Positions 23,078 through 33,703 of a stretch of DNA of 64,000 nt are shown here, one piece after another (the first letter of the stretch is position 1; every line of letters begins with the position of its first letter). Origin of the DNA: Buxus sempervirens. Lineage: Eukaryota > Streptophyta > Magnoliopsida > Buxales > Buxaceae. Below the pieces are notes generated by a model. That model searched no databases. It saw nothing but the letters and a program-made list of their open reading frames with translations, and had not been told where the DNA came from. The stretch is taken from positions 56,465,915 through 56,529,914 of the forward strand of contig OX387183.1 in the NCBI GenBank assembly GCA_947561395.2. The letters are read 5' to 3'. The translations under genes and the position numbers were made by a program.

Positions 23078-23595
23078 TAACTCGTTGATGAGTTGAATGG
23101 TGACGGTTTCATCAAGCTACCATCTTCACAGCTATTTGGAGGACTTGCGCGCTCCCATTAAATTCATTCTTTTTCAGAGATTGAATAGCACTTAATGATC
23201 CGAGTCCACTCTACCTTAGGTTGCTGGCATTTAATTTGACAGATCCCACTTGGCCATTAGGGCCTTAGTTTCCTCATATTTTGGATTCATATCATCAACG
23301 GTTGAGTCCGTAAATTGGTTCAACCGTAACCAATTGTTACTTGTCAAGTAGGCAAGCAATAAGTCATTAATGAGTTGAATGGTGACGCAATAAGTCGTTA
23401 ATGAATTGAATGGCAACTGTTTCATCAAAGCTACCATCTTCACAGCTATTTGGACTTGCGTGCTCCCAATAAATTCACTCTTTTTCAAAGATTGAATAGC
23501 ACTTAATGATCCGAGTCTTTTGCACCTTAGATTGCTGGCATTTGATTTGAAAGCCCACTTAGCCACTAGGGCCTTAGTTACTTTCCTCATATTTT
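23078..23595 (+). repeat. about 310-bp local tandem duplication
   Basis: The segment running from GATGAGTTGAATGGTGACGG (about 23083) through the host flank and into the left part of the neighbouring MITE is repeated from about 23385. The first copy keeps only the left 90 bp of the MITE (from 23283). The MITE therefore inserted first, and a duplication then captured its left end plus host DNA. Unit 2 has a single copy without the MITE. Confidence 0.75.
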
Positions 23596-23816
23596 GGATT
23601 CAGATCATCTATGGTTGAGCTTGTAAATTGACTCAACCGTAACCAATTGTTGCTTGTTAAGTAGGCAAGCAACATTCCCTCAAAAAGTGAAAATCATATT
23701 TTTGTTTTCCCACGTAGGAGACAAAAAGGAGAGGGAGTGTTGCTTTCCTACTTTGCAAGCAACAATTGGTTACAGTTGAGCCAATTTATGGGCTCAACCA
23801 TAGATGATCTAAATCC
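23596..23816. mobile_element. hAT-like MITE with about 95-bp TIRs and 8-bp TSD
   Basis: 221 bp, starting GGATTCAGATCATCTATGG and ending CCATAGATGATCTAAATCC, with long inverted arms including CAACCGTAACCAATTGTTGC. Flanked by CATATTTT at 23588-23595 and 23817-23824. The unit 2 empty site is CTCATATTTTAGTC at about 33257. An 8-bp duplication suggests hAT. Confidence 0.8.
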
Positions 23817-24540
23817 CATATTTTAGTCTTAATTAACAACCATTTCAACATCATAAAGCAACAGAAAGAATTGTTAAGAATCCATCGTTTGAACGATCGA
23901 TGTAGGCTGCCTAACAATGTGATGAAGCCTTCAGGAACCCATGTTGATAACCATGGAGCAATCACCTTCTAAAATGATTCTTCTCACCGCCTGTACATGG
24001 TAAACTCGAAAATATTGAAAAAGTTTGAACTTGTCGTTATTGGTGTAATCAATCAAATCCAATAATGCATGAGTTGAAATTCATTTGGTCTATCTAGCAA
24101 GATGCTCTATGTCACCAAAGGACTTCCATGTGATGAAACCATTACTCCAAATTAATTGCAGAACAAAGTCACAAATAACATGCCGAGAAACTTTACATCT
24201 GCAAGTCTCATTTCTTTATTCCTCCACTTGTTTTCTTTCTGTTTACAGGTGTTTAGCTACAGACAATTTTTGTTCTATGTTGATGGATATTATATCTCTA
24301 TATCATTGTCTAGTATCCAAATTATTTATTTTATGATTCTTGTCTGTTTAAAAACTCGGTTATATGTGGTTTAGGTAATCAAATTCCCTTCTTAACCATA
24401 ATCTTTATTTTATGATTCAAATTTCCTTTACAAACTCTTCAATTTTGTGCATACATACAAACAACTAGTACATACATAAAACTGCCGAAGCGCCTGCGAT
24501 CAAACGCCAAAAATGTCCGACTGGTCTCACTCGGAAGCTC

Positions 24541-26427
24541 TCAGTGGGACCGCCGACCTCGCTGACGCGGAGAAGAGGACGACGAAGTGCTTCCGGAAAC
24601 AGTCGTCCCGTAAAGCAAGTCCGACAGGTCATTCTCCAGATCGTCAGGGGCAAACTTGATCAAAACATCAAAATTCCTCTCTCTCCTCAACGTTACCCGA
24701 TACTTGTCGTAGAAAACCCGATATGCCGGCACGAGTTTCCTGGCGATGGACATTTTAATCTCGTCCCGGAGCTTTTCGTCCGGTACGACCCAGGAACTCT
24801 GCTTCCGATACGTTTGTTCGAATTCCGAGTTGAATCTTCTGAAGCACTCCTTCGCCTCCTCGACCGAAATCATGGCCCTCGGATTTTCCGGCAACGTCGC
24901 GTAGACCTTGCTCCAACCCATTCGCTCGTAGTTCACTGCGTACTGTTTCAACTTAAGTTCGTGCTTCGATATCCAATCGTCGCCGAGGAGGGACCGGAGA
25001 TTGGACGAACGGACCTTCTCGATCACGTACTGGAGATTGTTCGCCAGGAAGAGATAAGACAAGGAGACATCTTTGTACAGCTCGGCCTTGACGTCGAGCT
25101 TGCAGAGGAGAACGAGTACGATCCAAGCAATTTGGACGGAAATGGGCGACGTCATATCGTCTTCGGAGCTCAGACTCGGTAAGTAAGATTCCGGCAGCGG
25201 GGCTTGCACCGGCGAGGGCCAATCTACAATAATATCGGAGAGAATTCCGCTGTAATCGCCGAGAAAGACTATGTAATTCATGACGTATCGGGTCAGAGGA
25301 TGGAGTCCGCCGCCCGGAATGGGAGATTTCGACGAGTCCTTCTGAATTGCCGATTCGAAGTCTGATAGCGTCGTCCGCACCGCCTCGCCGAGTCTTAGGA
25401 GTGAGGTGAGTGCTTGTGATCTGACCGTGATTGTTGATTCAAGGGCGAAGATTGATTCGATCTCCTGCCAGAGGCCGGAGATGGCCTCGTACAGGTCGAG
25501 GATACGGAACATCTTCTCTTGAGATTTCTTGGTCTTCGAGACAGATTCGGGGAACGAGAAGAGAATGAGAGCTCCTTCTTTTGAGATCTCCGAGAAAACA
25601 GATTCGCTGATTGACGGCGAGGAGGAAAAGACGTGGTCACAGAGAATCCTCTCGCCGTAAAAGAGCGTCTTGACGGCAACCTTCACGGCGTTCAGCCAAT
25701 ATTTGATCTTGAGCTCGAGAACTTCCCAATCCATTTTCTGAATCTTAGAAGAACTCCACCGCTCAACTCCAAGACGATAGATGCCTTCGTCGACGATCGA
25801 CTTTCTGGTAATTTTGTAGATCTTGACGCACTCTTTACCATAACCGGACGAAATCATACAATCCGCAATATATTTGAGGTCCGACATGGCCTGGGACGAC
25901 ACTTGCTCAACGTCAGAGATAGATTCACCGGCCTCCTGAATTTCGTCTTCCGATGCGGCATCATCTTCGAAACTCGAAACGCTCGATCTCGCAGACGTGG
26001 CGGACGATCGAACCGAGACAGATTCAGGATCCAGATGATCCCTATTGGCGGAGAGAATCTGATAGAATTCTTTCTCGAGCCTTTTCATAGCGGTCTGCAT
26101 CAAGTTCTTAGCGCGAATGAGCTTCTCGGAGCTCGAATTCTCAGTAACAAAGAAATGCATAGCTTTCTGTAGGTTCCTGACGCATTTGATAAACTCAAAG
26201 GCTTCTCTTCGGCTTTCATGGAAGAGCGAAGTGACCTTAGCATAGGTAGAACCATTGGGATCCCATTTAGTGATAATCGAGCTTGCGATTTCGAGATTTT
26301 CTTCCATCATCGATTCGGAGAAGGTGCGGAGGGGACTGGAAGGAGCGGATCGCAAGGGTGAAGGACATGAAGACGATGAGGTCTTCGAAGAAAAGGAGAA
26401 GATACTCCGGAGTCCTTTTCTCGGCAT
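24541..26427 (-). CDS. EXO70H: exocyst subunit EXO70, H-clade (copy 2)
   Basis: Tandem duplicate of copy 1: 628 residues, same start and stop, 19 amino-acid differences by my count. Differences cluster in the flexible region (residues 139-160) and the extreme C-terminus (596-600), while the domain core is nearly unchanged. The LHPLTRYVMNY motif keeps Arg380. Copy 2 has S392 for R, R478 for L, E514 for G and D600 for Y relative to copy 1. The frame is intact and intronless. The proximal promoter including the TATA box (26604-26611) is conserved, but a 2.65-kb transposon starts 376 bp before the start codon, so distal promoter elements shared with copy 1 are displaced. Confidence 0.95.
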   Translation of the reverse strand: MPRKGLRSIFSFSSKTSSSSCPSPLRSAPSSPLRTFSESMMEENLEIASSIITKWDPNGSTYAKVTSLFHESRREAFEFIKCVRNLQKAMHFFVTENSSSEKLIRAKNLMQTAMKRLEKEFYQILSANRDHLDPESVSVRSSATSARSSVSSFEDDAASEDEIQEAGESISDVEQVSSQAMSDLKYIADCMISSGYGKECVKIYKITRKSIVDEGIYRLGVERWSSSKIQKMDWEVLELKIKYWLNAVKVAVKTLFYGERILCDHVFSSSPSISESVFSEISKEGALILFSFPESVSKTKKSQEKMFRILDLYEAISGLWQEIESIFALESTITVRSQALTSLLRLGEAVRTTLSDFESAIQKDSSKSPIPGGGLHPLTRYVMNYIVFLGDYSGILSDIIVDWPSPVQAPLPESYLPSLSSEDDMTSPISVQIAWIVLVLLCKLDVKAELYKDVSLSYLFLANNLQYVIEKVRSSNLRSLLGDDWISKHELKLKQYAVNYERMGWSKVYATLPENPRAMISVEEAKECFRRFNSEFEQTYRKQSSWVVPDEKLRDEIKMSIARKLVPAYRVFYDKYRVTLRRERNFDVLIKFAPDDLENDLSDLLYGTTVSGSTSSSSSPRQRGRRSH

Positions 26428-26603
26428 TAAAATTTCTCAATCTGAGTTTCGGAATATAGGAAGAAAATTTCAGAAAATGCTTCTTCTTGCTGTTCTTCGT
26501 TTTCCTGTGATTCGGGGTGGGAGGAGGGAAGAAGAAAGCAACTTTGGGGTTTGTCTCTTTTGGATCGATGCTTGATGTTTTGGGAGCCGTCGGAGGGGTC
26601 GGG

Positions 26604-26611
26604 TATATATA
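26604..26611 (-). promoter_or_regulatory. TATA box of EXO70H copy 2
   Basis: TATATATA in the same context as before copy 1, 177 bp upstream of the start codon. Small indels between the two leaders account for the 5-bp spacing difference. Confidence 0.7.
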
Positions 26612-27209
26612 GACCAGAGCGAAGAAGCCGCCGCCTTGGAATTTGGATTGAAGCTAACTCGTTTGGACCCAGCTTCGTTGAGTCCATACGCGGTACACGT
26701 GTGGACCCAGCTTCGCTGACTCCATATGAGGTACACGTGGTATCTTTATAGCATAATTGCGTGAGAAAAAAAAACTGAAAAACAAATGAACGAGAAGTTT
26801 TAGAGGCCGTTTGATAACGTTTATTTTTAAAACAATTTGAAAACTGTTTACACCCTATATGACCAACGAATAAGAAAATGACACGTGGTGCCTATGTGGC
26901 TTATGTAGGTGTTTACACCCGCTGTAGCCCGACGGTAGTGTTACGGTCATGTATATCTTTTGACCGATCTGTGTCCTACCATATACGGGTCAAGTGAAAC
27001 CCATGTTTACACCCGCCGTAACCCGGTGAAATCGGAGTAAACAAGGCTCTAAGTATAATATATATATGTTTATTGGGTAAATGATGGTGACTGATTTTGC
27101 CATTAAAGCCATTAAATGAGTTATCATGGCATGTGCTACTTTATTGGGTTTGAGGAAATTTGCTGGACGCTTGATCAACCCCATGATACTTTAATTTGAT
27201 AAAAGGTAT

Positions 27210-28230
27210 GTTCAGTTGCCTTTTATTTATGAAAAGGTGCATTTGACCAATTATGCCTTTTGGCCGATTACGGCTCATTGAACGTGGAGTGGTTATTCTC
27301 TAAAGATGTGGAGAGTGGGGTCCCCCACTTTCTAAAAACGTGGAGTGGTTATATAAGGTGGGTTCAACTTCCTAAATGTGGGTTGTTGAGAGACTTTATG
27401 GTAAAGTAAATCGGACCTGCAGACATGGGAAAGAGGTTCCTCAAAGATCGTGCAAGAATGGGACGTTGAGCAACCGTCAAGGATCAGCTATAAAAGGCAC
27501 CAATTCGAAGAGCTCGAGGATACAATCCACACAACCGCAACCGGTTACTATATTATTTTGATCATCCGTGATCCTTTATCCCCTCTAACACAGAAGGATA
27601 AACTAGGACCTCTCTCACTGCTTCCAGTCGCAGTGACATCTTCGACCCCTCTTTACTCCGACTAACACCAGAATCCTGCCACCGGAGAGTAAGTTGAGGC
27701 CGCCCCTGACTCGCAGTTCTGTCTTTACAGAATCCCGAGCAGCCGGTCCCGAGACTCGCTCTGTTCACGCCAGGTGACTTGTGTATTTTCGGGTAAGCAG
27801 CAATCCAAGGTGAACCCCCTGAACCGACTTTGTAAGCAACCGCCCCCTTCCTCCTGCGCTTATACCCGATTACGGCTATAAGATCAGGACAGGCCGGTCC
27901 TGCAAGCCCTGTCGATTTTCTTTTGTACTTTTATTTCCATTTTGAGGATTATCTGTTGTCGCTTTCGGCTATTCGGCCGATTTATAATAAAGGATTTGTG
28001 TGCCATTAGTTGCTTTTGCTTTCAAACACTTACAAGAACCCGAAACGAAGACCGAACCCCTAGTCTTCACACCATCGCCTGACCGATTTTATTACAGGTG
28101 ACTTGCAGTACGACTGAACCGATCCCGGTTCAGATTCGGAACAGGTGCCCGGGGTCAGGAATCGACTCGAAAATCATTGTATCAAACGATACTGGCACGC
28201 CCGCGTAGAGACACATCACCACCTTTGACA
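27210..28230 (+). repeat. probable LTR-retrotransposon remnant
   Basis: GC-richer than its surroundings, with a promoter-like CTATAAAAGG near 27489, a following tract typical of an LTR R/U5 region and, near 28190, ATACTGGCACGCCCG, which resembles leader sequences of Tat/Ogre-type Ty3-gypsy elements as I remember them. No gag or pol frame is present. Boundaries are approximate, and a solo-LTR plus leader is only one interpretation. Confidence 0.4.
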
Positions 28231-28984
28231 CGTGTCCACACCGGCCCATTTTTGGAGCAACAAAAACTAAAAATAAGTTCCAATTCTTTTTGGGTTTTTG
28301 AAAACAAGTGACAAGAAACCTGTTTAGTAACAATCATTATTTTTTAGATTTTTGAAAACAAGTGAGAAGAAACCCGTTTGGTAACAATTGATAAAAAAAA
28401 CGATTCAAGTTTTCAAAATCAATAAATATACATTGCTATACAACCTGCAAGCTTATTAAACTATAATAAATTTTCTATGAGAAGTTCCCTCAAATTGATT
28501 GCCGAATACAGTGTAGAAGGTTAGATTTCTAATTAGACAAATCTAAAATCGGAATTTTAAGCTGAAGCAAGGGCATAATCGGAATTTGATTACCCAATCT
28601 TTCTCTATGTATACAAGCGACCAATTTGATTAGTTTAGCATTCTTAAACCAGCAAACCCTTCTGACAAGTAACAACAAACCTACTCTCTCGCTTTGTTTC
28701 GTTCGGTCGCTTTTGTGTTCTTAGGTTTTGTATCTCTTAGGGAATGCAGAAAGATGAGTTTTCCTCTGCAATCAAACCTTGATTTCGAAAGAAGAGCAAA
28801 TAAGATCATCGGAGGCAGAACTTGCCACCAGAAACACGTTGAAGACGGGTAGATTTTGGCTTCTCCGACCTCTTCCAACTCTTCGGCCTCCCTCGTTTTC
28901 CGGTGACTTACCTCAAATCAATTCCGGAACTTAGAGATTCTTCAATTAATTGCGGAGAAGTGTAAAGATAATTCCAACTCGAAT

Positions 28985-29119
28985 GTGCTCCATGGCAAGT
29001 ACATTATCGGTCGGCTTCTCGGCCATGGAACCTTCACGAAAGTTTATGTTGCCAAGAATATACAGACCGAAAAAATCATGGCAATGAAGGTTGTTGGGAA
29101 GGAAAAGGTGATCAGCAAT
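28985..29119 (+). pseudogene. CIPK protein kinase N-lobe fragment
   Basis: Reads VLHGKYIIGRLLGHGTFTKV and on through QTEKIMAMKVVGKEKVI: the start of the kinase domain of a CBL-interacting protein kinase, with the glycine loop (GHGTFTKV) and the ATP-binding Lys (MAMK). Similarity ends abruptly after about 45 residues; the rest of the kinase and the NAF domain are absent. The preceding 290 bp could be leader sequence from the same donor gene. It lies within the Harbinger-type element, suggesting transposon capture. Confidence 0.8.
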
Positions 29120-29455
29120 AGAGAGATGAGAGCTTTGAGAAGTTCTTACATTGAGAGAAATAACACTTTTGATTTCCGCTTCTTGGGTTTCACCTGGATG
29201 CATTGTCATAATTGTGAGGAAGATGAGTTTTGTGAGGAGAGGTAAAACTGTCGAAGAGAAAAGAAATAAATTATTAACAAAATGCCATTGAAGGAAAAAA
29301 CAGTTCGTCGTTTTTAAAAACGGAAATTTTCGGTTTCTGAAAACAGTGTCGTTTTTCTAAAAAACGGTTTGGCAACAATCAAAACCAAACAAGTTTTTAG
29401 TTTTCTGTTTTTAAAATCCGAAAAACAGTGTTTGAAAACGTTACCAAACACCCTC

Positions 29456-30590
29456 TTAGTTTAATATAATGACGTAAAATAGAAGAATTACTCGCTTTTC
29501 TTCTTCTTTTAAATAAATTATGCAGACCTTGCTTTTAGGCTTGAAAAAACTAGAGATGTCTCCCTGCATGTTTTCAAAATACTGAAAATAGCCATCAAGT
29601 GATAGCTAAATGTTTTAACTAACTCCTGTTGAATTTTCACAAATTTATACAATGTTACCTTAATAAAGTTAATTGCTTAAATTTATACTATATTACCAAA
29701 AGCTTAAGCTGATAATAATAAGGGTAAATTTTACATATTTAATAATATTCCTAACTGTTACGGGGTTTGACAAACCCCTAAACATACCCTATAAGGGTTT
29801 AGTCCGTACCAAACCCAGTCTTATAATTAATTATTTGAGTCCTCTTTATTAATTATTTGAGTCCTCTTTTCCGTGCTCATCAACGTTATTATATTTGCTT
29901 GGAGTCCAAGTCTGAATCTCATATGATTACATTAATTTAAGAAGATTAACGAGTTCTCATCACATGAGTCATGATACAGGAGGAATACCAACAGAAGCTG
30001 CAAACGAGGGGCGGCCATGCACGTATCATTTGCAGTTTTCGAAGAACCTTCCTTTTCCATCGATCCTTTTCCTCCTTGTGCCTCAGTCGCACGCGTATGC
30101 GATGATGATTTAAGCCTTGAATTTACCAGACTTGCTTGTCTTTAAGTTGTCATCCCGAAACGAAACGGAAAACTGATTTGTATAAACTGCATTCGCGGGG
30201 CCTGCAGCTTTGTCCTCTTCTGTGTCCACAGCTGCAGATCCCACTTCTTCTTTTTTTGGTAGTCGCAGATTCCACTTCTTGAGCTTTTTCCCACACTAAC
30301 TTTGTATTTAATTATACTGATCCTATTCTGCACGTTTCAAAGAAATAAATGAAAATTTGACACACAGATGTTTGGAATACTTTTTGGATTCTCCACCAAA
30401 AAAAAAAAAAAACTTTTTGGATAGACCAATCATGTGGGTCTTTTTATGCCACCTATGGCCCATACAGGACATGTGTTGGACAACTGTATTTTTGTTTTTG
30501 TTTTTGTTTTTTGTAAACTTATATGTAGACTCCAATATATCTATCCTGATTGAACTTAGCTCTTTACAACAATATTCCAAGTTGTAATAA
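29456..30590. other. intergenic block shared with unit 1
   Basis: 29456-30340 matches 12640-13656. 30340-30515 is private to unit 2 and holds A- and T-runs. From 30515 it matches 17005 onward. No gene seen; the open frame around 29970 differs from that in unit 1 by indels. Confidence 0.5.
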
Positions 30591-30785
30591 TCTATACCAT
30601 TAATAAAGAGAAGAGGGGAAATATTTCCTCTAGATTCTACACCCTTTTTTTTTTTTTTTTTTTCCAAACATTGCCTTTCCCAAACAAAATAATCTTCCAC
30701 TGTTTTAAACATGTTGTAACTATTTCGGATTGTTTATCTAAGTGGGCACACATTTTCTATGCACGTAGCGCGTGCAGCCCCCTAG
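30591..30785 (+). mobile_element. 195-bp non-autonomous Helitron
   Basis: Begins TCTATACCATTAATAAAGAG, a typical plant Helitron 5' terminus, and ends with hairpin GCACGTAGCGCGTGC, a short spacer and CTAG, inserted between A and T with no target duplication. Unit 1 keeps the uninterrupted site (GTTGCAGTAATAGACTAATC, about 17363). This matches all Helitron hallmarks: 5' TC, 3' hairpin plus CTRR, AT target. Confidence 0.82.
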
Positions 30786-31477
30786 TATACTAATCAAATT
30801 AAGAGTAAAAAAAAGGAACACAAAGAACGATGGTCTCTCCTATGACCCTCTAGGGCCCTAGCTATAACCTCATCATAATGACTACATGAATTTGGATTTC
30901 TCTTTGGCAAGCTACATATATAGAGTAACAAAATTCTGAATTTGGATCCCTTTTCCAGATCAGCAACGTCAGGCTTTTAGATCATCAATAATTGTTGCCA
31001 TGTTACAATAAATTCACATACTTGAATCTATAATTAATAAAAATAAATCAAGTTTTTCAGACTTATTTGCGGAAGACATGGCTCTTCCTCTCCTTGCTCC
31101 TCTTTATCAGAACCCGTCAAATGGGAGACGTACGTTATGTTCTATCAATTAATTAGGATAGGAGAGTGGAACTAGCCTATTTATAATACAATAGTCCTCT
31201 CATTAAAGACTTCAATCCCAAATAGGATTTTTTGGAAACTCCTAATTCAATGTAGTCTCCTTGCCTACATACAGCTTATATCACATATCAAATATATAGA
31301 ATAAAGCACATCAAACCTAATTAAATTGAACACTCATAATATTTGGTTACATGTAATATTATCACGAACTATATATTCATCTTGTTTTTATAAAACAAAA
31401 AATACAATCAATGTGAGTAACAAAAAGATTATCAATTACCAAACGTAAAATTATTGAATAACGATACCATTACGTGG

Positions 31478-31798
31478 TAATATCTCCCTCAAATTATATA
31501 AATAAGTAAAAGAAAAAACGGCATGCAGATGATTAAAGGAGAAAAGTGCGACCATGTCAATCTCATAAGTAATTAAATTGAGTTGTAAGGAAAGAAATTT
31601 GTGGCTTCCATTGACCCATTAATTACTCTTTGTGGATGATATGACAAACTTTTCTTTAGAAGGAAAAAAGGAAAAGTAAAATGTTAGATAGGAAATTTTA
31701 TGTAATAAAGTCATGGGTATCTCATCAAGTCGTACAAGAAAGTCAAACCTATCTATGACTCCAAATTAAAGCAATCATTTTCTCAAATTGTAAAATTG
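31478..31798 (-). other. segment inverted relative to unit 1
   Basis: The reverse complement of this stretch matches 18250-18575 (shared ACATTTTACTTTCCCTTTTTTCC-like and ATCATCCACAAAGAG blocks), while sequence on both sides matches unit 1 in direct orientation. One unit has therefore suffered a simple inversion of about 320 bp. No obvious inverted repeats bound it. Confidence 0.75.
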
Positions 31799-31799
31799 T

Positions 31800-33475
31800 T
31801 AGTTTCTGACAACGAGTCGAAAAAGGATATCGGCCGCCTTTTGTGGGCTGAAAAAAAAAAAGGTTTTCTTCACGTGTGGATCGATGGTATGCCGCAAGTC
31901 GCAATCGCCAGCTCCCTCGCTTTCTGCTGACGTACGACGTGAAACCACTTCAGCCCATTACCGTGGAACTTCCTCCCTCACTTTCTGCTGACGTACGACG
32001 GGAAACCACTTCAGCCCATTACCGTGGAACTTCCTCCCTTACTTTATGCTGACATACGCCGTGAAACCGCTTCAGTCCATTAAATATTGCCGTGGCACTT
32101 CCTCCGCAGTTTTGGGAAGTAGGAGCCGACCACGGGAAATACGGGTTTAAAAATGGGTAGGAATTATGACTCGATCAAGTCAAAAGAGAGAAGGAAAAGA
32201 TACATTTATGTTTGTTTATTATTTACGTTTTCCAGCCCAGTTTTTCGACTCTCTGAACTGTTCAAATAATGCAAGAGGAGGACCGCCGTGCGTCTGGTGA
32301 CCGACGGACGGCGATGCAAAATGAAGACTCGAGGGATGAGTACTTATGGACCATTTGTTTCGTCGGCGTTGGAAATTTGAATTTCTTTGCCGTTGGTGTT
32401 GTAATCAATTTGACCACTAGATGTGAAACCTCAAAGTGTGAACTGCTATAAGAAAAGGCAGGTTCCTTCCTGCATGAAGTAAACTCGTGCATTGCCCTTT
32501 CACCTCAACCGATAATGTGTATATCAGCTGCAGCAACTCCATAAATGGTCAAACATGTCTATGAAAAAGTGTCATGTGTATATCCCTTGGTTAAGCTTTT
32601 GGTACTTAGGAATGTTGTTTTATATGGCATCTTAGGTTAACGCCACGGTCTTGGGTTCAAACTTTTATTCCACCCATTGAAAAAATAATTCTATGTCTAG
32701 GGCCTCCCTAAAATAGATTTGAGTCCGGCCCGCAAGTGATAAAGGGAGTGTTAGAAATATAATTAAACATATATAAAGTTCACTCCTATTGTCAACTTAA
32801 GCTTTTTTTAGAATTGGTATTCTATAGCCTACGCATCAGGTATGAAGTCAACAAATTAACCTATATATATATATGCATGCTTCACCAATAGAATAGCCAA
32901 TGAAACATGAAATCGCTCTGATTGATATTCATGTACTTTAAAAATGATTGAGAGAACCCATCCAAGCTACTACTTATTCAGCAAATGAAACTGTCAAACC
33001 TAAAAGCTTGAATAATAACACCTCGTGGAGTGACAAAAGAACACAAGACTTCTCTCTCAAAGAACTCGTTGATGAGTTGAATGGCGACGGTTTCATCAAG
33101 CTACCACCTTCACAGCTATTTGGAGGACTTGCGCGCTCCCATTAAATTCATGCTTTTTCAGAGATTGAATAGCACTTAATGATCCGAGTCCACTACACCT
33201 TAGGTTGCTGGCATTTGATTTGTCAGATCCCACTTGGCCACTAGGGCCTTAGTTTCCTCATATTTTAGTCTTAATTAACAACCATTTCAACATCATAAAG
33301 CAACAAAAAGAATTGTTAAGAATCCATGTTTGAACGAACGATGTCGATGTAGACTGCCTAACAATGTGATGAAGCCTTCAGGAACCCATGTTAATAACCA
33401 TGGAGCAATCAACTTCTACAATGATAATTCTGTTCACACCTGTACATGGTAAACTCAAAAACTATTGAAACAGTT
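31800..33475. other. duplicated intergenic block, no gene seen
   Basis: Matches 19900-19977 plus 21208-24060 of unit 1 minus that unit's insertions. It holds three copies of the 61-bp tandem repeat (31925-32110) and the dispersed repeat with a B-box-like motif (32590-32830). A 60-residue frame at 32269 has a counterpart near 22010 but shows no family similarity. Confidence 0.5.
31925..32110 (+). repeat. about 61-bp tandem repeat, three copies
   Basis: Counterpart of the array at 21511-21825, with units starting TGACGTACG at about 31928, 31989 and 32050 (the last reads TGACATACG). The copy number differs between the duplication units. Confidence 0.88.
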
Positions 33476-33639
33476 TGCACTTATCGTTATTGGTGTAATC
33501 AAATCCAATAATACATGTGTTGAATTGAATATCGTTCATTTGGTCTATCTACTAATGGTCCAGGTCACCATAGGAATTCCATTTGATTAAGCCATTACTC
33601 CAAATTAATGACAGAACAAGTCACATCGCACATTTGATG

Positions 33640-33703
33640 AAAGTGGGACTGGAACCATGACCTGTGCTATTACCAGCACAGTCTTTACCACTAGAGCAAG
33701 CCA
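33640..33703 (-). repeat. tRNA-like SINE head (copy a)
   Basis: On the minus strand it reads TGGCTTGCTCTAGTGGTAAAG (A-box region) followed about 35 bp later by GGTTCCAGTCC (B-box), the internal RNA polymerase III promoter layout of a tRNA-derived SINE. It does not fold into a proper tRNA with an obvious anticodon arm, so a tRNA gene is unlikely. A second copy is at 33963-34028, within a local direct repeat. Confidence 0.5.

Larger units (their letters stand above)
9999..24178. repeat. tandem segmental duplication, unit 1
   Basis: Homologous to 24216-33949 in the same orientation. Shared landmarks in order: CTGTTTACAGGTGTTTAGC near 10030, the EXO70H gene, the AT-rich block at 12620-13650, the 17.0 kb and 17.4-18.6 kb blocks, the 19.9 and 21.2-22.2 kb blocks, the 22.3-22.6 kb repeat, and the 23.0-24.2 kb block. 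The left edge starts about 25 bp after the pectate lyase stop, so that gene was not copied. Unit 1 is about 4.4 kb longer because of its private insertions. Edges are by eye, to about 20 bp. Confidence 0.88.
26803..29455. mobile_element. 2.65-kb PIF/Harbinger-type element with captured sequence
   Basis: Left end GAGGCCGTTTGATAACGTTT; right end is the reverse complement of GAGGGTGTTTGGTAACGTTT. Flanked by TTA (26800-26802 and 29456-29458). Copy 1 has the undisturbed site GTTTTAGTTTAAG near 12634. TIR sequence and TTA duplication fit PIF/Harbinger. No transposase was recognised. The interior has subterminal GTTTGGTAAC-like repeats (28310-28400, 29360-29400), an LTR-like stretch and a CIPK kinase fragment. 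Confidence 0.78.

Noticed and set aside
22755-23115. Ile-Tyr repeat proteins on both strands
   Set aside because: Translations of the (AT)40 microsatellite.
33640-33703. tRNA gene on the minus strand
   Set aside because: A- and B-box-like motifs are present, but no credible cloverleaf or anticodon loop, and the segment is locally duplicated; a SINE head is more likely.
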